Under the pieces are notes generated by a model. The model made no database searches. It saw nothing but the letters and a program-made list of their open reading frames with translations, and was not told the DNA's origin. From Natronomonas salina (GTDB taxonomy: Archaea; Halobacteriota; Halobacteria; Halobacteriales; Haloarculaceae), in the NCBI RefSeq assembly GCF_013391105.1, contig NZ_CP058335.1, positions 1,116,001-1,180,000 of the forward strand: DNA of 64,000 nt, written 5' to 3'. Positions within the stretch are counted from its first letter, which is position 1, and the number at the start of each line of letters is the position of its first letter. Both the position numbers and the translations under genes were made by a program. Below are positions 7,720-16,052 of this stretch, one piece after another.

Positions 7720-9228
7720 ATGCCGATCCGACCGCCGACTGCGGACGCCCTCCAGGAACTCGGCGACGACCTCTACCTCGACCTCACCGACGAGGAACTC
7801 GCCATCTACGAGGAGCTGGCCGAAGACCGGATCGAGTCCTTCGAGACGGTCCTGTCCTACGACCCTGAGTCGCGGCTCGGCGGGACCGAGCCACGCGAGC
7901 GGAGCGCCGGCGCCCGCGTGCCGGACGAGGCCGACCCCTACAACGCCTGGGTCTCCGACTGCCACGTCGAGGGCGACCCGGGCGGCGACCTCGACGGCTG
8001 GCGCGTCGGCATGAAGGACAACGTCTGCGTCGCCGGCGTCGAGATGACCTGCGGCTCCCAGGTCGTCGAGGGGTACGTCCCCGACCGTGACGCCACCGTC
8101 GTGACCCGCGTGCTCGAGGCCGGCGCCGACGTCGTCGGGAAGACGAACATGGACGACATGGCGATGACGACGACGGGCCACAGCGCCTTCGGCCCGATCC
8201 TGAACCCTCACGACGAGGGGCACCTGGCGGGCGGCTCCAGCGGCGGCAGCGCCGTCGCCGTCGCGACCGGGGACGTCGACGCCGCCATTGGCTCCGACCA
8301 GGGCGGCAGCGTCCGCATCCCGGCCGCGTTCTGCGGCGTCGTCGGCCACAAGCCGACCTACGGGCTGGTCCCCTACACCGGCTGTATCGGCATCGAACAC
8401 GTCATCGACCACCCGGGGCCAATCGGCCCCGACGTCGAGAGTGTCGCCAGGGTCCTCTCGGCGATCGCCGGCAGCAACGAGCGGGCCATCAGGGACCACG
8501 CGCCGGTCCCCGTCGAGCGGTACGAGGACGCCCTGGACGGCGACGTCGACGGCCTCACGGTCGGCGTCCTCGACGAGGGGTTCGACCGCGACGGCGCCGA
8601 AGCCCCCGTCGTGGAGCGGGCGAGCGCGGCCGTCGACGAACTCGCCGACGCCGGCGCGACCGTGGAGTCGGTCTCGGAGCCGATGCACCTCGACGCCGAC
8701 GACATCCACTCGGTCGCCTCCTCCGAGGGGATGCTCGACGCGATGCTGGGCGAGGGGCTCGGCCACGGCTGGAAGGCGTGGTACAACACCTCCTGGATCG
8801 AGTCCTTCGGGAAGTTCCGCCGCGCCCAGAGCGACGACTTCCCCGCCGCCCTGAAATTGCCGCTGCTCGTCGGCGCCTACACCAACCAGCGGTACCACTC
8901 GCGGTACTACGCCCGTGCGATGAACCTCACGGTGGAGATGACCGAACGCTACGACGCGCTCCTCGACGAGGTCGACCTGCTGGCGATGCCGACGACGGTG
9001 ACCCGGCCGCCGGAGCGCGACCCCGACCGCGACCAGTACGACTGGCTCCGGGCGGAGCCGGTCGTCGACAACACCACGCCCTTCAACCGCACCGGCCACC
9101 CCGCGGTCAGCGTCCCCGCCGGTCGCGTGGACGGACTGCCCGTGGGACTGATGCTCGTCGGCGAGCGGTTCGACGACGCGACGGTGCTGAACGCCGCTTC
9201 CGTGCTGGAGTCCGCTCTCGCGTCGTAG
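7720..9228 (+). CDS. amidase (amidase signature family)
   Basis: A 502-residue Ser-cisSer-Lys hydrolase that cleaves a carboxamide. Visible catalytic parts are Lys99 in MKDNVCVAG, the GGSSGGS loop (171-177) with the cis-Ser, and the nucleophile Ser197 in GSDQGGSVRIPAAFCG. The about 95-residue N-terminal helical region (LQELGDDLYLDLTDEELAIYEEL) resembles that of nitrile-pathway and aryl-acyl amidases rather than GatA. No gatB or gatC is adjacent, so a role in Glu-tRNA amidation is unlikely. The substrate is unknown. Confidence 0.88.
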   Translation: MPIRPPTADALQELGDDLYLDLTDEELAIYEELAEDRIESFETVLSYDPESRLGGTEPRERSAGARVPDEADPYNAWVSDCHVEGDPGGDLDGWRVGMKDNVCVAGVEMTCGSQVVEGYVPDRDATVVTRVLEAGADVVGKTNMDDMAMTTTGHSAFGPILNPHDEGHLAGGSSGGSAVAVATGDVDAAIGSDQGGSVRIPAAFCGVVGHKPTYGLVPYTGCIGIEHVIDHPGPIGPDVESVARVLSAIAGSNERAIRDHAPVPVERYEDALDGDVDGLTVGVLDEGFDRDGAEAPVVERASAAVDELADAGATVESVSEPMHLDADDIHSVASSEGMLDAMLGEGLGHGWKAWYNTSWIESFGKFRRAQSDDFPAALKLPLLVGAYTNQRYHSRYYARAMNLTVEMTERYDALLDEVDLLAMPTTVTRPPERDPDRDQYDWLRAEPVVDNTTPFNRTGHPAVSVPAGRVDGLPVGLMLVGERFDDATVLNAASVLESALAS

Positions 9229-9230
9229 CC

Positions 9231-9722
9231 CTACTCGAGGACGCGTCGCATCCGGTCCCAGTGGCTGCCCCGCCAGAAGACCTGCCCGCAGTCGCGACAG
9301 CGCCAGCAGTCCGTCTCCGCGGGGCCGGGGGCGTACTCGGGTGTCGATTCCCTCCCGGGGACCGGTTCGAGTCGCCCGTTGCATCGCCCGCAGCGCACGG
9401 GCCGGTCGGCGACCTCGAGTTCGACCCCGGCCTCGCGGAGTTCGGTCAGTTGCGCTTCGACCGCCCGCTCGGTGAGCAGGACCGATCGGTCGGCCCTGCC
9501 CGCCAACTGTACGTCGCGCGTCACGAGAATCCGATCCTCCTCGCCCGCTATCTCGAACAACCGGTCGTCGGCCTCGACGCCGAGGTCGCCGGCGTAGGCC
9601 GCGTCGTACCCGCAGAGCCGGAGGTAGACCGGGAGTTTGCCGAGCATGACGTCGAGGAGGAGCCGGTGCTCGTCTGGTCGGATAGAATCGACGCCATCCT
9701 TCTCGTCGTCGTGCTCGTCCAC
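9231..9722 (-). CDS. Mut7-C RNase-domain protein (PIN-like) with zinc ribbon
   Basis: The 163-residue protein has the Mut7-C (DUF5615-like, PIN-fold) core: LLLDVMLGKLPVYLRLCGYDAAY, then EEDRILVTRDVQLA with conserved acidic residues, then a treble-clef/zinc-ribbon tail with CGRC ... CWRCRDC. Mut7-C proteins are presumed ribonucleases. Start is the GTG at 9722, the only start between an in-frame stop and the conserved core. It lies convergent to the amidase gene and downstream of polX on the same strand. Confidence 0.85.
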   Translation of the reverse strand: MDEHDDEKDGVDSIRPDEHRLLLDVMLGKLPVYLRLCGYDAAYAGDLGVEADDRLFEIAGEEDRILVTRDVQLAGRADRSVLLTERAVEAQLTELREAGVELEVADRPVRCGRCNGRLEPVPGRESTPEYAPGPAETDCWRCRDCGQVFWRGSHWDRMRRVLE

Positions 9723-9796
9723 GCCTCACTCACCCCGGAGCGGAGAGGGCGCTCGCCGTCCAGTTCCGCCGACGGGCGTCAAGGAGCCGACGGGCA

Positions 9797-11548
9797 TCAG
9801 AGCCCGAGGAACGACCCGAGGCCGTCGGCGTCGCGGCAGTTGAGCACGTCCTCGGGCTCGGCCCAGCCGCGGCGAGCGGTGTGGACGCCGTACCGGATAA
9901 GCTCGTAGGACGCCGGGCGGTGGGCGTCGGTGTTGATGCTGATGGTCGCGCCGGCATCGACGGCGACCTTGACGTAGGAGGAGCGGAGGTCCAGGCGGTT
10001 CGGGTTCGCGTTGATCTCCAGGGCCGTCTCGTGCTCGGCGGCCGCGTCGACGACGCGCTGGATGTCGATATCGTGACCGGGACGCTGGTTCAGCATCCGG
10101 CCGGTCGGGTGGCCGACGACGTCGACCTCGGGGTGTTCGATGGCGGCGACGATGCGGTCGGTGCCGTCGCCCTCGAGGCCGCTGTGCGGCGAGGCGACGA
10201 CGCAATCGAGTTCGGCGAGGACGTCGTCGCCGACGCTGATCTCGCCCTCGGTGCCGATGTTCGCCTCGACGCCCGCGAACACGTCGACCGGCGCGTCGTC
10301 GGCGACCTCGCGGACCTCGGCGATCTGCTCGCGGAGTTCCTCGTCCTCGAGACCGACGCCGCCGACCATCCCGGGACCGGTGGCGTGGTCGGCGACAGAA
10401 ATGTAGTCGTGGCCGAACTCGGCGGCCGCCTCGGCCATCCGCTCGATCGTCGTCTCGCCGTCGGACCACCGCGTGTGGAGGTGGAGGTCGCCGCGGACGT
10501 CGTCGGCGGTGAGGAGGTCCGGGAGCGCGGCTTCGCCCTCGACGGCGGCCTCGACCTCCCCGCGGTTCTCCCGGAGTTCCGGCGGCGTCCAGGCCATCCC
10601 GATGGCCCCGTAGACGTCCGCCTCGGTCTCGCCGGCGATGCGCTCGCCGACCCGCTGGCCGGCATCGGGGTCCTCGACCTCGCTCACGTCGAAGACGCCG
10701 TACTCGTTGACCTTCAGACCCTGCTCGATGGCGCGGTTCCGCATCTTCACGTTGTGGTCCTTGCTGCCGGTGAAGTACTGGAGGGCGGCGCCGAACTCCG
10801 CCGGGACGACCACCCGGAGGTCGACGCGCATCCCCCGGGACCGCACGCTCGCCTTGCTCTCGCCGGCCTCGATGACATCGTCGGCGTCCGCCCAGCCCTC
10901 GAAGTGGTCGACGACGGCCTGGGCGTCGTCGCTGGCGACGAGGACGTCCACGTCGCCGATGGTCGGCCGCCAGCGACGGAGCGACCCCGCGACGTCGACG
11001 CGCTCGACGGCCGGGCTCTCCTCGAGGAACCCGACGACGCGGTCGGCGACCGGCCGCGCCTCCCCGAGCAGGCTGCGCTTCCTGGCCTCCCTGGCGAAGG
11101 GGATCTTCTCGAGGATGTTCTGCTCGGTCTTCTCGCCGAAGCCCTTGACCTCCCGGATCTCCCCGGCCTCGGCGGCGGCCTCGAGTTCGTCCAGCGTCTC
11201 GACGCCGAGGGCGTCGTAGAGGTCCTTGACGGTCCTCGGGCCGACGCCCTCGACGGCGGTGAGGGCGTCCATCTCGACCGGCAGCTCCGCTTGGAGCTCC
11301 TCGAGCTCCTCGATCGTCCCGGTCTCGAGGTACTCGACGGTCTTCGAGGCGAAGGCCTCGCCGACGTCCTCGATCTCCAGCAGGGCCTCCTCGCCGCCCT
11401 CCTCGTAGAGCTTGCCGACGCCGACCGGCTGGGCCCGAATGCTGTCGGCCGCGCGGCGGTACGTGATCGGCTTGTAGTCGACGCCGCGGGCCTCGAGGTG
11501 GTCGGCCATCTCCTCCAGCAGCGCCGCGACCTCGGCGTTCTCGCTCAC
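9797..11548 (-). CDS. polX: DNA polymerase X / PHP phosphoesterase (PolX)
   Basis: The 583-residue protein has the bacterial/archaeal PolX layout. An N-terminal helix-hairpin-helix 8-kDa region comes first (EVAALLEEMADHLEARG; VEGVGPRTV), then the nucleotidyltransferase palm with metal Asp residues in GDVDVLVAS and MRVDLRVV, then a C-terminal PHP domain (DLHLHTRWSDG, HATGPGM, ASPHSGL, INTDAH) with exonuclease/phosphoesterase metal ligands. It fills short gaps in base excision repair. It begins 4 nt after the DUF5788-like gene, so the two are probably co-transcribed. Confidence 0.95.
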   Translation of the reverse strand: MSENAEVAALLEEMADHLEARGVDYKPITYRRAADSIRAQPVGVGKLYEEGGEEALLEIEDVGEAFASKTVEYLETGTIEELEELQAELPVEMDALTAVEGVGPRTVKDLYDALGVETLDELEAAAEAGEIREVKGFGEKTEQNILEKIPFAREARKRSLLGEARPVADRVVGFLEESPAVERVDVAGSLRRWRPTIGDVDVLVASDDAQAVVDHFEGWADADDVIEAGESKASVRSRGMRVDLRVVVPAEFGAALQYFTGSKDHNVKMRNRAIEQGLKVNEYGVFDVSEVEDPDAGQRVGERIAGETEADVYGAIGMAWTPPELRENRGEVEAAVEGEAALPDLLTADDVRGDLHLHTRWSDGETTIERMAEAAAEFGHDYISVADHATGPGMVGGVGLEDEELREQIAEVREVADDAPVDVFAGVEANIGTEGEISVGDDVLAELDCVVASPHSGLEGDGTDRIVAAIEHPEVDVVGHPTGRMLNQRPGHDIDIQRVVDAAAEHETALEINANPNRLDLRSSYVKVAVDAGATISINTDAHRPASYELIRYGVHTARRGWAEPEDVLNCRDADGLGSFLGL

Positions 11549-11552
11549 GGCG

Positions 11553-11993
11553 TCACCGCCCCCGGACCTGCGGGCCGTCCTCGTCGCGGCCGAGCGCCTG
11601 CTTCAGGAAGTCCATCCAGCGCTTCGTGTCCATCGCTTCCTGGCGCTGCGCCTCGGCCTCGATGTCCTCGTGGCCGAGGTTCTGGAGGCCCTCCAGGGCC
11701 CGGTCGATGCCGACGATGGCGTCGGCCTCCCGGTCGCCCTCCTCGTAGGAGATCTCCCCCTCCTCGATGCGGCGCTTGCGCTCCAGCCGCTCCCGACGGA
11801 GGTTCTTCTTGGCCTCCTCGACCCGCTCTCGCTCGCCCGCCGGGACCGTCTCCCGGCGCTTGATCTCGAAGACGAACTCCCGGAGCTCGACCGTCTCGCC
11901 CTGGATGTCGATGCGCTCGGGGATGTCCACGCCGAGCGTCGCGCTCTCCCGGTCGATGCGCTCGAGGAGCTGTTTGCGTTCGTACTCCTGCAC
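11553..11993 (-). CDS. DUF5788-like coiled-coil protein
   Basis: A 146-residue charged, helical protein (VQEYERKQLLERIDRES ... RVEEAKKNLRRERLERKRRIEEG) matching a haloarchaea-restricted family I recall as DUF5788. The GTG at 11993 is preferred: a TTATTT element sits 26 nt upstream on this strand, as expected for a leaderless mRNA, and homologues start with the ..EYER motif. The ATG at 12053 would lie upstream of that TATA box. It precedes polX by 4 nt, which suggests a role in DNA repair, but no function is known. Confidence 0.8.
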   Translation of the reverse strand: MQEYERKQLLERIDRESATLGVDIPERIDIQGETVELREFVFEIKRRETVPAGERERVEEAKKNLRRERLERKRRIEEGEISYEEGDREADAIVGIDRALEGLQNLGHEDIEAEAQRQEAMDTKRWMDFLKQALGRDEDGPQVRGR

Positions 11994-12018
11994 GCCCACG
12001 CCTTCGGACCGGAGGCGC

Positions 12019-12024
12019 AAATAA
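12019..12024 (-). promoter_or_regulatory. TATA element of the DUF5788-polX operon
   Basis: TTATTT on the minus strand lies 26 nt before the GTG at 11993. This is the standard haloarchaeal spacing for a leaderless transcript and settles the start codon. Confidence 0.6.
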
Positions 12025-12093
12025 CAATCGCCGGCCGGCCGGGACCGCGACATATCCCAACGACTTTGCCGGCTGACGGGCTACGAGTGGCCA

Positions 12094-13008
12094 ATGGCGA
12101 AGTGCGACGCGTGCGGCGCCCACGAGAACATGCCGTACAACTGCCGGCACTGCGGCGGCACGTTCTGCAGCGAACACCGGCTGCCGGAGAACCACGGCTG
12201 CCCAGGGCTCGACCAGTGGAACGACCCCGACGGCGTTTTCGACAGTGGCTTCGACGACTCGGTGAGCGGTCGCGGCGGCTCCGGCAGCCTCCTCGACCGC
12301 ATCCCCGGGACCGGCGCCGGCGGCCCGCTGGGCTACTTCCGCGGCAACGTCTCCTACCTCTTCCTCGGGATCATCTTCATCGTCTTCCTGCTGGAGTTCG
12401 TCGTCTACGCAGTGGCTCCCCAGTACTTCGAGGCGCTGTTCATCCTCTCCTCGGAGAACCCCGAGTACGTCTGGACGTGGGTCACGTCCGTCTTCTCCCA
12501 CGACCCCGGCGGCATCTGGCACATCTTCGGGAACGGCATCGTGCTGTTCTTCTTCGGGCCCGTCGTCGAGCGCCAGATCGGCTCCCGGAAGTTCGCCGCG
12601 CTGTTCCTGATCAGCGGGATGGCCGCCGGCCTCGGCCAGATCGCCTTCGGGTTCGCCATCGGCAACCCCGTCGGCGGCGTCCTCGGCGCCTCGGGCGCCA
12701 TCATGGCCATCCTCGGCGTCCTGACGATGACGAGTCCGGACATGAAGGTCCTGCTGTACTTCTTCATCCCGGTCCCCATCTGGCTGCTGACCCTCGGCTA
12801 CGCGGGACTGTCGGTCGCCGGCGCGCTCTCGGTCGGCGGCATCATGGACAACGTCGCCCACGTCGCCCACCTCGTCGGCCTGCTCATCGGCCTCTGGTAC
12901 GGCCAGCGCGTCAAGGACCGCATCGGACGCGGTCCCCAGCGCCTCCAGCTCGGCGGCGGCCGCGGTCCCGGCGGCCCGGGCGGCCCCGGTGGCCCCGGGC
13001 GACCCTGA
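12094..13008 (+). CDS. rhomboid intramembrane protease with N-terminal AN1 zinc finger
   Basis: Residues about 4-36 form an AN1-type zinc finger (CDACGAHENMPYNCRHCGGTFC..HR). Six or more membrane helices of a rhomboid serine protease follow. The catalytic Ser200 is in GASGA, His259 is in VAHLVGLLIG, and H143/N147 supply the HxxxN oxyanion motif. The C-terminus is a Gly/Pro-rich tail. It would cleave membrane-anchored substrates within the bilayer; the zinc finger may recruit cytoplasmic partners. The endonuclease V gene starts 2 nt after the stop, so the two share a transcript. Confidence 0.92.
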   Translation: MAKCDACGAHENMPYNCRHCGGTFCSEHRLPENHGCPGLDQWNDPDGVFDSGFDDSVSGRGGSGSLLDRIPGTGAGGPLGYFRGNVSYLFLGIIFIVFLLEFVVYAVAPQYFEALFILSSENPEYVWTWVTSVFSHDPGGIWHIFGNGIVLFFFGPVVERQIGSRKFAALFLISGMAAGLGQIAFGFAIGNPVGGVLGASGAIMAILGVLTMTSPDMKVLLYFFIPVPIWLLTLGYAGLSVAGALSVGGIMDNVAHVAHLVGLLIGLWYGQRVKDRIGRGPQRLQLGGGRGPGGPGGPGGPGRP

Positions 13009-13010
13009 CG

Positions 13011-13748
13011 ATGGAGGTCGTCCACCCGCGCTTCCTCCCCGACGGCTCGCTCTCCCGGGAGGAGATGGAGGCGATGCAGCACGAGATCGGCGACGTCGCC
13101 GTCTTCGAGGACGACCTCGACTTCGCGGCGACGGACATCCCCTTCGAGGACGTCCTCGTCGCCGGCGTCGACCAGGCGTTCCTCGACGAGCGCGCCCTCT
13201 CGGCGGTCGTCGTCCTGAAGAACGGCAACGTCGTCGAGCGCGCCCACGCCGTGACCGACCTCTCGATCCCCTACATCCCCGGGCTGCTCTCCTTCCGCGA
13301 GGGCGAGCCCATCGTCGCGGCGCTTGAGGCCCTCGAGACCGACCCCGACCTCCTGCTGCTGGACGGCAGCGGGCGCATCCACTTCCGGGAGGCCGGCATC
13401 GCGACGCACGTGGGCGTCCTCTTCGACACGCCGTCGGTCGGCGTCGCCAAGAGCCTGCTCTGCGGGACGCCCGTCGGGCCGACCGACGGCCTCTCGCAGG
13501 GCACCCGGGTCGCCGTCGAGGCCGACGACTCGATGACCGCGCCCGACGGCGAGGTCGTCGGCTACGCCTACCAGAGCCGGCAGTACCCCGACTCCCGGTC
13601 GATCAACCCGCTGTACGTCTCCCCCGGCCACCGCGTCTCCGCGGGGACCGCCGTCGACTGCGTCGAGGCCTGCGGCGGCGAGTACAAGCTGCCGCGGCCG
13701 ACGCGGCTCGCCGACAAGTACGCCGACGACCTGAAGGACGACCTGTAG
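13011..13748 (+). CDS. nfi: endonuclease V
   Basis: The 245-residue protein has the endonuclease V motifs. Catalytic Asp54 lies in GVDQAF, followed by PYIPGLLSFREGEP, DGSGRIHFREAGIATHVGV and SVGVAKSLLCG. The enzyme nicks DNA (or RNA) 3' to deaminated bases such as inosine. Start ATG is 2 nt after the rhomboid stop. With polX and Mut7-C nearby it makes a loose nucleic-acid maintenance neighbourhood. Confidence 0.94.
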   Translation: MEVVHPRFLPDGSLSREEMEAMQHEIGDVAVFEDDLDFAATDIPFEDVLVAGVDQAFLDERALSAVVVLKNGNVVERAHAVTDLSIPYIPGLLSFREGEPIVAALEALETDPDLLLLDGSGRIHFREAGIATHVGVLFDTPSVGVAKSLLCGTPVGPTDGLSQGTRVAVEADDSMTAPDGEVVGYAYQSRQYPDSRSINPLYVSPGHRVSAGTAVDCVEACGGEYKLPRPTRLADKYADDLKDDL

Positions 13749-13836
13749 GACGCTGCTGCCTTCCGGTAGTGACTCCGGCGACGCGTTCCGATGACGGATA
13801 GCAACGGCCCGGTAGAAGGAGTCGAGCGGGGTCGTC

Positions 13837-15048
13837 TCAGAGCGAATACGTCGAACTGAGGTAGACGTGCCGCTCGCCGGTCTCCATCGAGAACTCCCCG
13901 CTGGTGTCGCCGAAGACGCCCTCGACGTCGGACTCGCTCGGGACGTCGTCGGCCGACTCGTACCCCAGCGCCACGTGCGCGACCAGCTCCGACTCGTCCG
14001 TCGGCTCGAGGCTCGAGGCGTACGCCGTCGCGTCGGAGGCGACGCGGTCGATGTCGTCGAACGCCGCGGCCATCTCCGGGTCGACGAGTTCGCTGGTACT
14101 GTCGGTTCCGTTCTCGGCCCCGGAGCCGCCGGTCGAGTCGTCGCCCGTGGAGGGGGAGACGTCGGTGGCCTCGTCCTCCGGCGTCAGGTCCTGGTCGCCG
14201 AAGGCGACGGCGCCGAAGGCCCCGTGGCCCGCCGCGCGGAACGCCCAGTCCGCGTCGCCGTCGGCTTCGGCCGCGTTCTGTTCGCCGCCCGATACCACGT
14301 CGATCATCCGGTCGATCAGCTCGTGGCCCCGCTCGGGGTCGGGCGTGGAGCCGACGTCCTCGCCGGTGTCCGGGAACGGGACGAGGACCGCCTCCGAACT
14401 CGCCGCGAAGGTTAGCCCCTCGGACAGCGAGAAGCCGTAGTCGTCGCCGTCGTCCGCGCCGGCCTCGAAGATCTCGAAGCCCTCGCGGCTGTCGACGGCG
14501 GCGAACGACTCGGCCGACTCGGACACTGCGTTGACGTCGTAGTCGCCGACGAAGGCGAAGCCGAACGAGGTGACGACGCCGACGTCGGTCTCGAGGTCGG
14601 TCGACCCGCTCCCGTCGTCGGTCGACCCGTCGAACGACGGCACGAGCGCGTCCGTGAACGGGTAACCGACGAGGCCGAACATGGAGAGGGCGTAGGCAAC
14701 GAGCCCGACGGTCGGCGTGGCGAAGAACGCCGCGTCGCCCGGCTTCGTCTCGTCGATCGACTCGGTCGGGTCGAAGTCGCCGTCCCCGACGAGCCCGTCG
14801 AGGTCCGCCAGCGCCCGGAAGTCGACGAAGATCGCCGTCGACCCGAAGGCGGCCTCCTCCGAGGAGAACACCCCCTCGCCCGGGACGTACGGCGCGTACG
14901 CGGGCCGGTCGCGGTCCGGCCCCGGTCGGTCGGCTTCCTCCTCTCCGCCGACGAAGTCGGTGCAGCCGGCGAACGAGACTCCGAGCAATCCGGTCGCCGT
15001 CGCCGACGTCTGCAGGAAGCGACGGCGCGGCAGGTCTTCGGGCGGCAT
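13837..15048 (-). CDS. Tat-exported lipoprotein of unknown function
   Basis: The 403-residue acidic protein begins MPPEDLPRRRFLQTSATATG with a twin-arginine motif and a lipobox ending SFAGC at about residue 29, so it should be exported folded and anchored by a lipid-modified Cys. The mature part shows no catalytic motif I recognise and carries a Ser/Asp/Gly/Glu-rich disordered insert (about 295-330). The ATG at 15048 fits the signal peptide; a longer reading to 15192 has none. Confidence 0.78.
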   Translation of the reverse strand: MPPEDLPRRRFLQTSATATGLLGVSFAGCTDFVGGEEEADRPGPDRDRPAYAPYVPGEGVFSSEEAAFGSTAIFVDFRALADLDGLVGDGDFDPTESIDETKPGDAAFFATPTVGLVAYALSMFGLVGYPFTDALVPSFDGSTDDGSGSTDLETDVGVVTSFGFAFVGDYDVNAVSESAESFAAVDSREGFEIFEAGADDGDDYGFSLSEGLTFAASSEAVLVPFPDTGEDVGSTPDPERGHELIDRMIDVVSGGEQNAAEADGDADWAFRAAGHGAFGAVAFGDQDLTPEDEATDVSPSTGDDSTGGSGAENGTDSTSELVDPEMAAAFDDIDRVASDATAYASSLEPTDESELVAHVALGYESADDVPSESDVEGVFGDTSGEFSMETGERHVYLSSTYSL

Positions 15049-15223
15049 GCTGGCCTCCGATACCGCGCTCCGCGGGATAAATGCGGTCGCCGTTTCACGG
15101 CACGATACCGGGGTTCCGCGGGACGTGGACGGTACCAGACCGGGATTCCGTCTTCGCCGACCATCGCGGCCGCGGGAGCGCCGATACCTCAACCACTAAC
15201 TGTCGGCCCGTCGATGGCACCGT

Positions 15224-16051
15224 ATGAGCAATCGGACGGTCCTCATCACCGGCTGTTCGTCCGGCATCGGTCGCGCGACGGCGTACGCCTTCCTCGACGA
15301 GGAGTGGCAGGTCTACGCGACGGCGCGGAACCCGGCCGACATCGAGAAGCTCGGCGACGCCGGCTGCGACATCGGCACCATCGACGTCCGCGACACCGGC
15401 GACGTCGAGCGCGTCGTCGACCGGATACTCGAGGAGGAGGGGCGCATCGACGCGCTGGTGAACAACGCCGGCTACGGCCAGCACGGCCCGCTCGAGGACG
15501 TCGACGAGGACCGCTTCCAGAAGCAGTTCGACGTCAACGTCTTCGGCCCCCACCGGCTGGTCCGGGAGGTGCTCCCGCACATGCGCGAGCGCGAGGACGG
15601 CACCATCGTCAACGTCTCCTCGGTCGCCGGCCGCCTGGCCGCCCCGGGGATGGGCGCCTACGCCGCCTCCAAGCACGCCATCGAGGGATACAGCGACGCC
15701 CTGCGCCTGGAGGTCGAGCCGTTCGGCGTCGACGTCAGCGTCGTCCAGCCCGGCCCCGTCCAGTCGAGCTTCCGGGACCGCGTCGACGACGAACTCGGCC
15801 GGCTGGAGCGGACCCGCGACTACGAGGACCTCTACGAGTTCCAGGAGGACGCCTCGCTGTTCGGCGCCGACAGCCCGATCGCCGTCCACCCCGCCGAGGT
15901 CGCCGAAGCGATCGTCGAGGCATCGGTCACGCCCGACCCCGACCCCCGGTACGTCGTCGGCCGCGCCGCCCAGTGGCTCATCTACGCGAGCTACCTGCCG
16001 GACACCCTCAGCGACCACGTCTTCGAGGCCGTCCGCCGGTTCGCGACGTAG
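15224..16051 (+). CDS. SDR family oxidoreductase
   Basis: A classical short-chain dehydrogenase of 275 residues. It has the TGCSSGIG nucleotide loop (about 9-16), NNAGYG, catalytic Ser in VNVSSVAG, and YAASK active site near 145-149, then QPGPVQS. It should reduce or oxidise a carbonyl/alcohol with NAD(P)H; the substrate is not evident. A glycerate kinase gene follows after 1 nt, hinting at a shared transcript. Confidence 0.92.
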   Translation: MSNRTVLITGCSSGIGRATAYAFLDEEWQVYATARNPADIEKLGDAGCDIGTIDVRDTGDVERVVDRILEEEGRIDALVNNAGYGQHGPLEDVDEDRFQKQFDVNVFGPHRLVREVLPHMREREDGTIVNVSSVAGRLAAPGMGAYAASKHAIEGYSDALRLEVEPFGVDVSVVQPGPVQSSFRDRVDDELGRLERTRDYEDLYEFQEDASLFGADSPIAVHPAEVAEAIVEASVTPDPDPRYVVGRAAQWLIYASYLPDTLSDHVFEAVRRFAT

Positions 16052-16052
16052 C

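Noticed and set aside
7711-9729. 672-codon open frame opposite the amidase
   Set aside because: Antisense shadow of a gene with clear catalytic motifs.
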